From Komagataella phaffii GS115 (lineage: Eukaryota > Ascomycota > Pichiomycetes > Pichiales > Pichiaceae): DNA of 64,000 nucleotides. The DNA is taken from the NCBI RefSeq assembly GCF_000027005.1, contig NC_012963.1, positions 124,001 through 188,000 on the forward strand. The letters run 5' to 3'. Under the pieces are notes generated by a model. That model worked only from the letters and a program-made list of their open reading frames with translations, was not told where the DNA came from and did no database searches. The translations under genes and the position numbers were made by a program. This document shows, one piece after another, positions 38,735-48,249 of this stretch (the first letter of the stretch is position 1; every line of letters starts with the position of its first letter).

Positions 38735-39640
38735 ATGGTTAGCCTAACCGAGAAAAGGCCAAGAAGAGCCCCAAATAAAGAAGACGACCCGTACTTGGAA
38801 AACCTGGATAGAAAAAAAGTCAAGCTCAGCTATCAACCAGGATATGAATCAGATTCCCTTGATGAAGAGGAAGGGGATGATGACATTAAGCTTATGAATG
38901 AAGATGCATTGGAGCTGATAGGAAAGACAGATGAGGATGGAGAGATCAACGTGGTCAGAGACACAGAAATACAAAATACACATAGTTTAAATGAAGATAA
39001 TGAAGTTCAGCTCACGTCTTTTGATCTGGACGACGAATTGAAGGAGGGAGTGTTCGACCAGAATGGTAATTTTATTGCTAACAAACCTGACTCGGAAAGT
39101 AGCAACGAAGAAGAGGTAACTTACGACGACAAAGTCATTGAGAAGGCTAGAACGCAGCAGCAGAGGCGGCTTTTGAAGAAGAAATTAGCTGTTGAAAGGA
39201 GACGGCAGGAGAGGAAAGAAATTGATTTGAAGAAAGTGTTGAATGATCTGGTACAATTTTTAGAAATTTCCGAAACCCCCATGGAAGCTCTGCAAAGACT
39301 CAGTAAATCCAAGAACAAAGAAGCTATTACACAGACGGTTGATCTCTGCAGTTTGCTAGGGAAAAAGGGATATGACGGATACAATATGAGTCGGGAAGAA
39401 TTAATGAGACTATATGCTCAGCTCACTGGACAGGAATTAAGAGTAAAGCGTACTTTGGAAGATGCTGATAATGAAACAAATGACGATGGATATGAATTTC
39501 AGTATGTAGGATACGATGAAATTTATGGTCCGTACTCAAGGGAGGAAATTCTGGACTGGAAGGAGTCTTATTTCAAAGATAAAGAAGTTCTAATAAGAAA
39601 AATTGGTGAGGAATTTCAGAGTATACAAGAACTGAAGTAG
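38735..39640 (+). CDS. LIN1: GYF-domain spliceosomal protein Lin1 (CD2BP2/Snu40)
   Basis: Lin1 is the yeast relative of human U5-52K/CD2BP2, a U5 snRNP-associated GYF protein that binds proline-rich partners. The 301-residue protein begins with a basic RPRRAPNKEDDP motif and has the family segment KKVKLSYQPGYESDSLDEEEGDDD. An acidic middle with VFDQNGNFIANK is followed by a helical basic region, then the GYF-like end YEFQYVGYDEIYGPYSREEILDW from about residue 253. It has no intron. In S. cerevisiae LIN1 is on another chromosome, so it is inserted between the LTO1 and ATX1 orthologues here. Confidence 0.9.
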   Translation: MVSLTEKRPRRAPNKEDDPYLENLDRKKVKLSYQPGYESDSLDEEEGDDDIKLMNEDALELIGKTDEDGEINVVRDTEIQNTHSLNEDNEVQLTSFDLDDELKEGVFDQNGNFIANKPDSESSNEEEVTYDDKVIEKARTQQQRRLLKKKLAVERRRQERKEIDLKKVLNDLVQFLEISETPMEALQRLSKSKNKEAITQTVDLCSLLGKKGYDGYNMSREELMRLYAQLTGQELRVKRTLEDADNETNDDGYEFQYVGYDEIYGPYSREEILDWKESYFKDKEVLIRKIGEEFQSIQELK

Positions 39641-39918
39641 ACTTCCTGATTGGCTCAACTATATAGATTCAAAAGCATGTAGTCCTTTATTGGTAAACCT
39701 TTCCTACTTAGAGAGTTTTTCAGTTAGGCCATCTTATCTCTCGAAAGATAGAGCTAGTGAGAATCACTCCAAATTTGTTCTTGAGGTAGTGACAATCAGA
39801 AATAAAACCACTCAAACCAAAAGACCAAGGAAGGAAATAAAAAATAAAACCAAGGCGACTATTAAAAAACGATAAGGCTTGACAATTATCGAAGGAGCTT
39901 AAAAATAGCTAACTACCC

Positions 39919-41469
39919 ATGAATCTTCTCAACACTGAACATTTATGGTCGAACCAGGATTCGTTTCTGGATATACCTCCACAAGAGCTACAAGCCAGGG
40001 ATTATGAGCTGGAAAATGATCTGTTTGAGTTTTTCTATAAATCATTGATTCATAAAGACAACCTACTCAAAGGAGACCAGCTTAGCAGTATAATTAATCT
40101 TTACGAAGAGAGAGAACAATATCTTGAGCATTGCAACCACCAAATTACTAGGAAGGTGATTCAAAAAATAAAACAAACTCTACCTGAAAGAGCTATGATA
40201 GATAGTCAGGGACTTATGTGGCCGTCTGAAGGACTTCGAAACAAAGTTTTGAGCCAAAGAAGCAACTTATTTCACAGTTATACCCATCTACCAGACTCAC
40301 ATCGATTGGCCAATTTGACCGTGGATTTTAAATTGCAGCCTCACAGCGGCCATTATGACTCCAAATTTATGCAAATCCAACCTCTTTTTGAGTTTCACAA
40401 GTTCTTTACGTTGCCGAAACCAGATGTGACCCATTTCCAGCTCCGCCACTTGGTTTACTGTGTTGACAAAAATAGTGTCTTTTACATTGAAAATGGACCA
40501 GAAAGCTCTAGAATCATGAGATTAGACCCTGAGACAAACAAAATTTATACCCAATTGGATCTGGTAAACTCTCAGTTTGCTGACTTGAAGATCTCTACCA
40601 TCAGTGCCAATAGATCACTGATCAGTATTGGATCATTTAACGGAACTCTTTTAACTTACGACTTACATACCAACAGATTTCAGGAATACCTTTTGACCAA
40701 TCACTTGGATGGAATAATTACATATATTCTGATGTCCAGACACCGCTCGTTTGCAAACCAATTGATGATATCCTCAAATGACAAATTCCTCCGAAGTTTC
40801 GATTACACAACGAACCAAGTTATTAAAGCAGATAAGTTGGACTTTGCTATTAATACCATTTGTGAAGGTCCAGTATCGGAACAAAGTCAAGTACTCATCT
40901 CCGGTGATACCCAAAACAGTTTCATCATAGACAGACGATTACCGAAATTATCAGCTCTACCGATAATTCTTACGGGACATTATGACTATACATTTGCTTC
41001 AGATTGGAATATCAACCATCTCATTGCTACTGGAAACCAGGATGGCACAGTAAGGATATATGACACTCGTTATCTATCTAACACAACAAAAAATCCTAGC
41101 GGAAACTCAACATTATTTACTTTTTCGGGCAAGCTAAACGGGGCCATAAGGAACTTGAAGTTTGATGATACCGGAAATTACCTGGCATTTGCTGAAAGCA
41201 TAGATAATGTCTACCTGATAGATCTAAAATCAGGCGGCTTAGAAAACATAGACCCAGGCTTAATGTGCCCACCGACACCCCCATCTTCTAGAATTCCGCT
41301 TCAGTACCAACCGATATCATGTATTGGCAAAATCACCGGACTAAGTTTCATACCCTCAGAGAATAACACCCAGGTTCTTACAATTGGAATTACTGACTTT
41401 TCGTCAGGAGGAATACTACAATATAAGATCGACAACTACGTGGATCCGCAAATTGCGGCCTTCATATGA
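39919..41469 (+). CDS. WD40-repeat protein of unknown role
   Basis: I recognise the fold but not a named function. The 516-residue protein has a helical N-terminus (to about 150) and then WD40-like blades: LISIGSFNGTLLTYDL, QLMISSNDKFLRSFDY, QVLISGDTQNSFIIDRR, HLIATGNQDGTVRIYDTR and YLAFAESIDNVYLIDL. The PPTPPSSRIPLQYQPIS stretch and the C-terminal FSSGGILQYKI resemble a group of fungal WD proteins typified by S. pombe C2A9.03; this comparison is from memory. I know of no S. cerevisiae orthologue. It is convergent with ATX1. Confidence 0.72.
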   Translation: MNLLNTEHLWSNQDSFLDIPPQELQARDYELENDLFEFFYKSLIHKDNLLKGDQLSSIINLYEEREQYLEHCNHQITRKVIQKIKQTLPERAMIDSQGLMWPSEGLRNKVLSQRSNLFHSYTHLPDSHRLANLTVDFKLQPHSGHYDSKFMQIQPLFEFHKFFTLPKPDVTHFQLRHLVYCVDKNSVFYIENGPESSRIMRLDPETNKIYTQLDLVNSQFADLKISTISANRSLISIGSFNGTLLTYDLHTNRFQEYLLTNHLDGIITYILMSRHRSFANQLMISSNDKFLRSFDYTTNQVIKADKLDFAINTICEGPVSEQSQVLISGDTQNSFIIDRRLPKLSALPIILTGHYDYTFASDWNINHLIATGNQDGTVRIYDTRYLSNTTKNPSGNSTLFTFSGKLNGAIRNLKFDDTGNYLAFAESIDNVYLIDLKSGGLENIDPGLMCPPTPPSSRIPLQYQPISCIGKITGLSFIPSENNTQVLTIGITDFSSGGILQYKIDNYVDPQIAAFI

Positions 41470-41519
41470 CTAGTTGAAAGAAATTAATATTATAACGGGA
41501 GGTAAATGCATACACACAG

Positions 41520-41801
41520 CTATTCTACAACATTTCCACCGATAACCTGTTTCCCAGTTTTACTGATAGTTTGCAGAACTGTATCATAACCTAGTGCATT
41601 GGAAGTGACAACATCTACAGTTTGTTTTTCTAATGATATGTCAACGTTCTTTACACCGTCCAATTTGTTCAAAACCCTGTTGACAGCATTGGAACAGCCT
41701 ATTTTGTTAGCAACAGTTTGCATTTCCCAATAAAACAAATGAAATATTCACCTACCAGAGCAGGACATTTTCACGTCAAAGTGATACTTGTGGTCAGACA
41801 T
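41520..41801 (-). CDS. ATX1: copper chaperone Atx1 (spliced)
   Basis: Atx1 carries Cu(I) to the P-type ATPase Ccc2 in the secretory pathway. Exon 1 is 41756-41801 and the 57-nt intron is 41699-41755 (GTAGGT donor, GCTAAC branch, TAG acceptor). Exon 2 is 41520-41698, giving 74 residues (73 in S. cerevisiae). The product starts MSDHKYHFDVKMSCSGCSNA, so the Cu-binding MxCxxC has C14 and C17, and the intron splits the glycine codon between them. NRVLNKLDGVKNVDISLEKQ and the late lysine in ISKTGKQVIGG complete the ferredoxin-like fold. Order LTO1-ATX1-DSL1 matches YNL260C-258C with two inserted genes. Confidence 0.95.
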
Positions 41802-41931
41802 TTGTCTATGAAGATTAGTAAGGAATAAGGAGTGGCTTATTTTAAGTACGTCGGATAAAAAGCCGAACTAATTGGGCCGTTATCTTCCTGCTTATATAAT
41901 CACATATTACCTAATACCAAAAGGATTATCA

Positions 41932-44136
41932 TTAATCCGTGGTTCGAACATCCACTATCTCGTTAATTGTGGCTGATCTCATCTCACTGTCTATAAAAAG
42001 TGCCTTGATTAGTCTGATTAGTTCGTTACGTTTCCATATCGTATAGCGACCCTTCGTTAGTAACTCGTCTAGGATGACTTTCATAGAACTCTGGAACATG
42101 AATGCAATACTTTGAATCTTGTGGTAATGTTTGATGGTTTGAGGAATCTTGACAGCTAAAGGATCAGTGGTTCCATGATATTTTGATGGTAAGAGACTCT
42201 GAAGTGTTATTATGAGTACGTTGGCCAATATTTTAGATTCTTCGTCTCCGATAGATTCTCTTTCCAAAATCAAATCACTCAAAGACTGTAAAAATTGATC
42301 CAATATGGTCAGGATCAGTGTAATATTTAATGTTTCATTAACAGTGAAATTATTGGAGTTGTAATAGAATTTTTCGTAAAACTGTGAAGCTTTTTTCTGA
42401 AAATCCAGTTGAAATTGAGATGCCAACTCGATTAAACGGTCAGAAGAATCATCATTATCAACAAACAAATCGTTGTATTGTAAGGCTGACTGAAAGAGAA
42501 AATCCGACTCGGAATCAATAAGATTGCTCAGAAAGTTATCACCTAGTGAATTTTTTTGTGGGTCTATTTGATTAATCAAATAGCTTAGATCTTGATAGAC
42601 CAGGATAGGCGTTGTATATCGTGGGGTCAAGAAGGAGTCAAATAACATGACAATGCTGTTTATGATCACGATTGATTTACTGGAACGAAGATCGTTGATT
42701 TCGTCCTTAACATCAGGATCGATGTCCATACTTGAAACCTTTGAAACAGGATCGAAAAATTTCTGTTTGATCACTTGAAGAAACTGTTCAGACACTGAGG
42801 ACCGGAGAGTATGTGATTGAGTGTTAGAAGTTCGCATTTCTGGTTCATCAGCCCGAATATTTGAGCGTGTTTCGGTTACATCATTGTCATTATCAGAAAA
42901 CTCTTCATTCCAGCCGTCATTCCAACCGTTATCACTCCAACTATCTTTCTTACTCAGCCTATCCCAGTTATCCCCCCAACTATTTCTCTTGCTCCTTATT
43001 GAACGAGCATCAATACTTCGTTTGTCATTAACACTTTCCGAATCCCAACCATCATCCCAATTGTCCCATTCTGTTTCTGTATTTTTAGTTGATGTCATTT
43101 GTGGATTCTTGGTTGAGGATCTCCTTTCAACTTGCCATTTTCCGGCTTCAAGCTTGTTTACTTCCTGGATAGTCTCTGTCCAAGATTGATTGGTCAGAAT
43201 CTTCTGGCTCAAATACTTCAGTTCTTCGATAAGGCTTTCTACAGATGTGTCTAGCCACTGGGAAACCAAATCATCTAACCAAATATCAATATCACTTAGG
43301 TTCTTAACCCAGTCAGTAGTTACCAGCAAGCGATTCAATTCAATTAAACGACTCATAGTTTTATTCTCAATATTGCAAATTTTACTTTGCAGGAGGTCAA
43401 ACACAATCTCAGGGTGTAGCATGTATGGTTTTAGAATATCATACAAGGTTTTACTTGTATAATGTTTAAGATTGAAAGATTTTGAAGTATTCGCTTCCTC
43501 AAAGTCGTTGATAAATCTGACAAAAGATTCCAATGATTCAATTACGTTTATGAACGACTGTTCGGCATTTGAAACTGTCAGAGTGTTCTGAAAATATGAA
43601 AGCCCTTGATTTACATGTTCTTTGAGCCAATCTTCAAACACTCTATGAAACCTTCTAGAATTTAACGAATCATCCAAAGAACAAAATTTGTGAAAGCTAA
43701 CTCCATCAACGGCTGAATGAAACTCGATCTTGGAGTCTTCAATTTTTATATACAGTTTCAAGCATTCCATTAGCTGATTTGTCAACTGCTGTTTTTTTGC
43801 TTCAGTTTGTTGAGAAATATCCTGAACAATCAGTAATTTTGACGAATCCACTCCATGTTTGGCAAGAAATTCGTCCAAGCGATGTCTCTGGTAGGTCAAT
43901 TTGTTGAATGATTCGACTAAATGCTGGGTCTGTAGCACAGAAGGGTTCTCATCAAATGTTAGATTATTGAATAACTGGTAGAACGAGCTCAAATGATTGC
44001 ACACCTGCAATTGCCTAGTCAACTCGACATCTTGCTGTTTCAGAGATATAATCGAGCTCTGTATTGAGTCACCTTGTAATTGTGACGCCAGGACTTCCAT
44101 ATCATAGGAGTCTATGAACTCCTCAAGAGAAGTCAT
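41932..44136 (-). CDS. DSL1: Dsl1, ER tethering complex subunit
   Basis: Dsl1 is the central subunit of the Dsl1 tethering complex (with Tip20 and Sec39), which captures COPI vesicles at the ER. The start is the ATG at 44136 (MTSLEEFIDSYDMEVLASQL); the longer frame opens with TTG. The 734-residue protein (754 in S. cerevisiae) is helical, with a central acidic Trp-rich 'lasso' at about residues 354-414. The lasso includes TEWDNWDDGWD, NSWGDNWDRL and NGWNDGWNEEFSD, the segment that binds coatomer. The C-terminal third has TLILTILDQFL-like helices. It lies next to ATX1, as YNL258C does next to YNL259C. Confidence 0.93.
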   Translation of the reverse strand: MTSLEEFIDSYDMEVLASQLQGDSIQSSIISLKQQDVELTRQLQVCNHLSSFYQLFNNLTFDENPSVLQTQHLVESFNKLTYQRHRLDEFLAKHGVDSSKLLIVQDISQQTEAKKQQLTNQLMECLKLYIKIEDSKIEFHSAVDGVSFHKFCSLDDSLNSRRFHRVFEDWLKEHVNQGLSYFQNTLTVSNAEQSFINVIESLESFVRFINDFEEANTSKSFNLKHYTSKTLYDILKPYMLHPEIVFDLLQSKICNIENKTMSRLIELNRLLVTTDWVKNLSDIDIWLDDLVSQWLDTSVESLIEELKYLSQKILTNQSWTETIQEVNKLEAGKWQVERRSSTKNPQMTSTKNTETEWDNWDDGWDSESVNDKRSIDARSIRSKRNSWGDNWDRLSKKDSWSDNGWNDGWNEEFSDNDNDVTETRSNIRADEPEMRTSNTQSHTLRSSVSEQFLQVIKQKFFDPVSKVSSMDIDPDVKDEINDLRSSKSIVIINSIVMLFDSFLTPRYTTPILVYQDLSYLINQIDPQKNSLGDNFLSNLIDSESDFLFQSALQYNDLFVDNDDSSDRLIELASQFQLDFQKKASQFYEKFYYNSNNFTVNETLNITLILTILDQFLQSLSDLILERESIGDEESKILANVLIITLQSLLPSKYHGTTDPLAVKIPQTIKHYHKIQSIAFMFQSSMKVILDELLTKGRYTIWKRNELIRLIKALFIDSEMRSATINEIVDVRTTD

Positions 44137-44843
44137 GTAAGTGATGATGGGTAAAGGAAACAAGCTGTTAGGAAAAGCTAGAATGGAATTTCGCTAGGGG
44201 CAATCTAGGAAGTGAACCTCGAAGGAAAAGCCAAAGGGGGTCACGCTGAAAGACACATGGGAAGCAAGCTTAAATATATGCAACTGTAGTGCAATCGTAA
44301 AATTGATTATATAGAGTACATAGTCATGGTATACTCAGTGAGAATAATGCTTAAACGGTTAGTAAATAAAAACAGATATGGGAAATGTCAAATCGTACTA
44401 TCAGAAAAATAATTGTTGGATTAGGAACAGTTCTCAGCATTACGTGGTTCTGAGTGAGCTGAGTTGGTTATCATCATAACAACGATTGACTATCGGAGCG
44501 ACTTACCATTTGAAAAGGCATATATTCTATGACTGATTAATTGAACAGGGAAAGGAGCAGAGTTTTCACTGCATTTTTTATAGTGGAGATTCCTGGTTAG
44601 GGGACGACTATACTATGGGTGCTAGCTTTAAGCGTTATTGGAAAGCAGAAGAAGCTCGTTTAAAGCACAGAGGAAAATAATAGCCATTTCACTGCCATGA
44701 TGACTATAATGGAAATGTTAATTATTTCTTTTTGAACTACTAAATCTCTTTCCAATCCTATAAATCTTGGGGCATCTCTTACATCACCACTATAGAAATC
44801 TTGTCATAATCGCGGTTATCAGGGAATACTTTATTACCATTTA
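44137..44843. other. DSL1-CWC23 divergent intergenic region
   Basis: At 707 bp this is the longest gap in the window. I see no ORF worth calling, no tRNA or snRNA signature and no repeat. TATA-like AAATATATG lies near 44273. An ATGATGA near 44698 lacks a partner CTGA at snoRNA spacing. An unannotated non-coding RNA cannot be excluded. Confidence 0.45.
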
Positions 44844-45668
44844 ATGGATCAAGATCTCAAACAGGTTCTGGATAGAGATATAGACCTCTATGATCTTCTG
44901 GGTGTACCAGAAGATAGTCAGGATAGCGATATACGGAGGGGCTATCGCCAGCAAGCATTAATATATCACCCGGATAAGAATGATACCCCACAGGCAAACG
45001 TCAGATTTCAACAAATTTCCACCGCATTAAAGATTTTGGGAACTCCAGAACTCAGGAATAGTTATGATAGCTATAAACGATTAAAAAGACAAAGAAATGA
45101 GAAAAGATCACAACTAAATGAAAGAGATAAACGGTTTGAGAATGAACTTGTAAAGGCTGAAGAAGAGTTACTTAGGAATCTGAAGTCACAGCAGTCCAAT
45201 GCTTACAAAGAGGCTATATTACGAGAAGAGAACTTAAAACTAAGGAGACGGAGGGAAAGCAAGTACCTAAATTTACCCAATGTGACCCATCAGGTGGAAT
45301 CTCCTGTAGTTGTCAAATTGAAGTGGAAGAACTTGATACAAGGAATATTCACAGAGGATGAGATTCGGGACATAATGAGTCGTTTTGGCAGAATAAGTAA
45401 AATCTGGTTTCCTGAAAATAATGATAGTGATACGTATCACTACTGTTTTATTCAGTTTGAAGACTACATTGGGGGAGTCTTAGCTACATTATGTGACTAT
45501 TCAAAATTGAACCCTGAAAACGACCCAGTTGGAAAATCTGGCTCTCTCATCAAACTATTAAGAAGCTGCCGCTTCGTTGAGTCTTCCATAAATCTCAAGT
45601 GGGATCGAAGAGAAATGTCACAGGCTGAGTATATTGGCAGAACATTGTTGAACCTACAATCGAACTAG
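44844..45668 (+). CDS. CWC23: J-domain splicing factor Cwc23 (DNAJC17 type)
   Basis: Cwc23 is a spliceosome-associated J-domain co-chaperone acting with Ntr1/Prp43 in spliceosome disassembly. The 274-residue protein has an N-terminal J domain (DLYDLLGVPEDSQDSDIRRGY with HPD at residues 42-44). A charged coiled-coil segment (about 85-145) follows, then an RRM-like C-terminal half (VVVKLKWKN, GRISKIWFP, YCFIQFEDYIGGVLA). J plus RRM is the layout of DNAJC17 and S. pombe Cwf23. The S. cerevisiae protein is similar in length. It has no intron. Confidence 0.83.
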   Translation: MDQDLKQVLDRDIDLYDLLGVPEDSQDSDIRRGYRQQALIYHPDKNDTPQANVRFQQISTALKILGTPELRNSYDSYKRLKRQRNEKRSQLNERDKRFENELVKAEEELLRNLKSQQSNAYKEAILREENLKLRRRRESKYLNLPNVTHQVESPVVVKLKWKNLIQGIFTEDEIRDIMSRFGRISKIWFPENNDSDTYHYCFIQFEDYIGGVLATLCDYSKLNPENDPVGKSGSLIKLLRSCRFVESSINLKWDRREMSQAEYIGRTLLNLQSN

Positions 45669-45853
45669 TAGACTGGACATGGATAGGCAGATGGTATAGA
45701 GCAGACATTGGCGACAACAATTGCACGCCCATAGAATAAATTCTCGGAATAAAATATATGGCGGTCTTATACTCCATTTGACTATTCTACCTTTTAAATC
45801 CTTAGGGCATAAATAGCTTCTCAATCCGAGTATAATGGTTAACTCTAACTATT

Positions 45854-46465
45854 TTATATTAAATCACTCTCTAAATCATCCTGATATTCATAATCTTTTG
45901 TAGGAACAAGATCCTCTAATACTAGATCTTTCTTCATATAATATGCATCTTCTTTATCGTTGTAATAACTTTTCTCAATACTCAAGACCTCAAACTTCAA
46001 AGAGTCACGATACAAATGGAGGGCTGCTCTATTCGACTTTCTGACATGTAGAGACACTCTATCAGCCTTAAAGTTTTCTGCAAGAGCATACAAACACTGT
46101 TTCATCAATTTTCCAGCAATTCCCATACGACGATAAGTTCTCATTACTGCTAGAGACGTCACATGGCCAGTAATAGGGGTAGGAGGCTTGTCTGGATCAT
46201 CATCTAACTTTCCAAGCACATATCCAACAATTTTTTCGTCTTTGTTCACATATTGGGGATCTTGTTTGGGATCTGGGGAATACTCTTCCGTTGGGTCTAA
46301 GACTAGATCATTCCCCGTAGTGGTAGCTACAAACGATAACTGGGGCCAGGACAAAATATGGTACATGTAATATTTGAGGGTGTAGTTTTCGGGCAGATTG
46401 GTCAGATTAGCATTCTGCATAGCCTGAATATCTTCTATTGTCGCCAGTCTGATCGTGATAGCCAT
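45854..46465 (-). CDS. ARD1: NatA catalytic subunit Ard1 (Naa10)
   Basis: Ard1 is the catalytic subunit of the ribosome-bound NatA N-terminal acetyltransferase with Nat1. The 203-residue GNAT protein starts [20 protein letters not shown] and has [41 protein letters not shown] with the acetyl-CoA loop RRMGIA at 112-117, and [21 protein letters not shown]. The C-terminal acidic tail is normal. An insertion with [16 protein letters not shown] around residues 55-70 is typical of yeast forms, where the human protein is shorter. It converges on CWC23. Confidence 0.95.
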   Translation of the reverse strand: MAITIRLATIEDIQAMQNANLTNLPENYTLKYYMYHILSWPQLSFVATTTGNDLVLDPTEEYSPDPKQDPQYVNKDEKIVGYVLGKLDDDPDKPPTPITGHVTSLAVMRTYRRMGIAGKLMKQCLYALAENFKADRVSLHVRKSNRAALHLYRDSLKFEVLSIEKSYYNDKEDAYYMKKDLVLEDLVPTKDYEYQDDLESDLI

Positions 46466-46782
46466 TTGCTGGTTTTTGTTGAAAAGGAAGAATATATCAG
46501 TTCGCGTTTGAAATATATACTTAGTTCAGGGAAGGGAAGACGAAGACTACAAGCCAGTTGTATCTTGCGAGGCATTCTTGCACGAGATGAGAGTCTGCAG
46601 TGTACGGCTTGGAGCCAATTGACGTTTCGGACTGTTACCATTGATTGAGGATTTCTTTTTTTCATCTTCTAACACTGTCCAAAGGCAACCTCCCCTCCAA
46701 ACCTCCTGGCCCAGCTTCCGCGTTCAACCTCGCACCCAAGGATCGCTGAACCTTTAATCCCTTCAACCATCCATTGATTATC
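46466..46782. other. ARD1-TRS31 divergent promoter region
   Basis: These 317 bp hold both promoters; a 76-96 codon ORF on each strand is without domains. Pyrimidine-rich sequence precedes TRS31. Confidence 0.5.
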
Positions 46783-47502
46783 ATGTCTAGAATTTTATCA
46801 TCTGCTAAGCCCATTCAAGGCATAGGCTACGATCCTCTTATTGGCCCCCAGCGGGTTGAAGAAGTAGAAGCATCTGCGAATAATAGCACGTCTGTCGATC
46901 ATGTTACACCCCCAAATTTCAATTACGATCGAAACCTGCATAGGATGAAACACGATGTGTCTCTAAGTTCCTTCAGTTTTCTGTTTTGTGAACTTGTCAG
47001 TTGGTCAAGGGAACGTGCGAATGGTATTCAAGAACTGGAAAAACGCCTCAATGGTCTTGGTTATACGATAGGTCTTAAATATCTAGAACTTCTAGGGCTG
47101 AGAGAAAATTACATTACCAATACAACCACAAGCAAGAATGGACTAAATAGGGACATCAAGATTATCCAGATGTTGGAATTTATACATACCACGTTTTGGA
47201 AGGCTTTATTTGGGAAAACAGCGGACAATTTGGAAAGGTCCCAAGATAATGTTTGCAATTACATGATTACTGACAATGACCCATTAGCAAACAGATATAT
47301 AAGTGTTCCTAGTGAGTTCCAGAACTTCAACTGCAGTGCATTTGTTGCTGGTATCATAGAAGGGATGCTAGATTCAGCATATTTCCAGGCGGATGTTTCT
47401 GCTCATACTGTCGAGACCAAGGAAAACCCCAATCGAACTGTCTTCCTTATTCAGTTTGACGAGGCGGTTATCAAACGAGAACAAATCAGATTTGGAAGTT
47501 AA
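46783..47502 (+). CDS. TRS31: TRAPP subunit Trs31
   Basis: Trs31 (TRAPPC5) is a core subunit of the TRAPP complexes that activate Ypt1. The ATG at 46783 gives MSRILSSAKPIQGIGYDPLI and 239 residues (283 in S. cerevisiae). The TRAPP fold shows as DVSLSSFSFLFCELVSWSRE, ELEKRLNGLGYTIGLKYLELL, FIHTTFWKALFGKTADNLERS, NDPLANRYISVPSEF and FNCSAFVAGIIEGMLDSAYF. A second TRAPP subunit, BET3, is 21 kb away in the same window, with no sign that this is functional clustering. Only 2 nt separate its stop from the ATG of the next predicted gene. Confidence 0.93.
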   Translation: MSRILSSAKPIQGIGYDPLIGPQRVEEVEASANNSTSVDHVTPPNFNYDRNLHRMKHDVSLSSFSFLFCELVSWSRERANGIQELEKRLNGLGYTIGLKYLELLGLRENYITNTTTSKNGLNRDIKIIQMLEFIHTTFWKALFGKTADNLERSQDNVCNYMITDNDPLANRYISVPSEFQNFNCSAFVAGIIEGMLDSAYFQADVSAHTVETKENPNRTVFLIQFDEAVIKREQIRFGS

Positions 47503-47504
47503 TC

Positions 47505-48118
47505 ATGCCCAGTAAGTGGACTATTATACAGAGTCTATAAAGCTCATTAAGTAACACTGGTGGTAAGGAAAACCCAAGCAGAACCCAAAACAGAAAAGAG
47601 TTGCCTTAGCGGAGATCGATGTCAATCAAGAAAGTTCGAAACGTAGCAGGAAATTAACCAAGCCCGTTCAATCTCATAAAAGCTCAATAAGAATTGGAAA
47701 GCCTCAATTGAGAAGCAAGAAGCAGGCTGTTTACCAAGATATTCGATCCAGCTCTACGTCATTAACAATTCTAGACCGAGTGGACCAGCTAACATCCCCT
47801 CCATTGCCACCTATTTCGTCGGTTATTTCTGTCAATGAGACTTTAGATATGGATATATCCTCACAGGACAAATCATTGACTCCACTCATACGGTATAATG
47901 AGATCAATCCGAACAAGAAACTGATCAATTTGGGCCATAGCGCCGATTACCACACTTGGTCCAAGACACTGGTAGAGTCTGTTAGAGAGATGAAGATGGA
48001 GCCATACTTGGTTGTTCCAACGACTTTCAAGGAGAGAAAGATATTCTTTGAGCAACTTTCGTACAACGATCTGGTTTGTTTGAGTAATACTAATGGGGGA
48101 AGCGCCTCCCTTATATAG
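47505..48118 (+). CDS. unknown small basic protein, spliced with a 7-nt coding exon
   Basis: I do not recognise this gene. A frame open from 47567 to 48118 contains no plausible ATG at its start. The phase-correct solution is ATG at 47505, exon 1 47505-47511, a 56-nt intron 47512-47567 (GTAAGT donor, GTAAC branch, AAG acceptor) and exon 2 47568-48118. This yields 185 residues beginning MPRKPKQNPKQKRVALAEID. The N-terminal third is Lys/Arg/Ser-rich, as in nuclear proteins, and RVALAEI at 13-19 resembles a destruction box. The C-terminal half is mixed and better ordered-looking (YHTWSKTLVESVREMKMEPY). It starts 2 nt after the TRS31 stop, so its promoter would lie inside TRS31. The gene model is inferred. 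Confidence 0.5.
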
Positions 48119-48249
48119 AGTGATTAGATAGCTATTGCCCAATACACCCTTCTCGATATTTTCTTATCGATCGCTCCTTGGAAATTTCAAAGGCGTGGTG
48201 ATCCTTATTTCTCCAAGTTCTTACACTCCCGAACGCTTGCCACCCTGTT

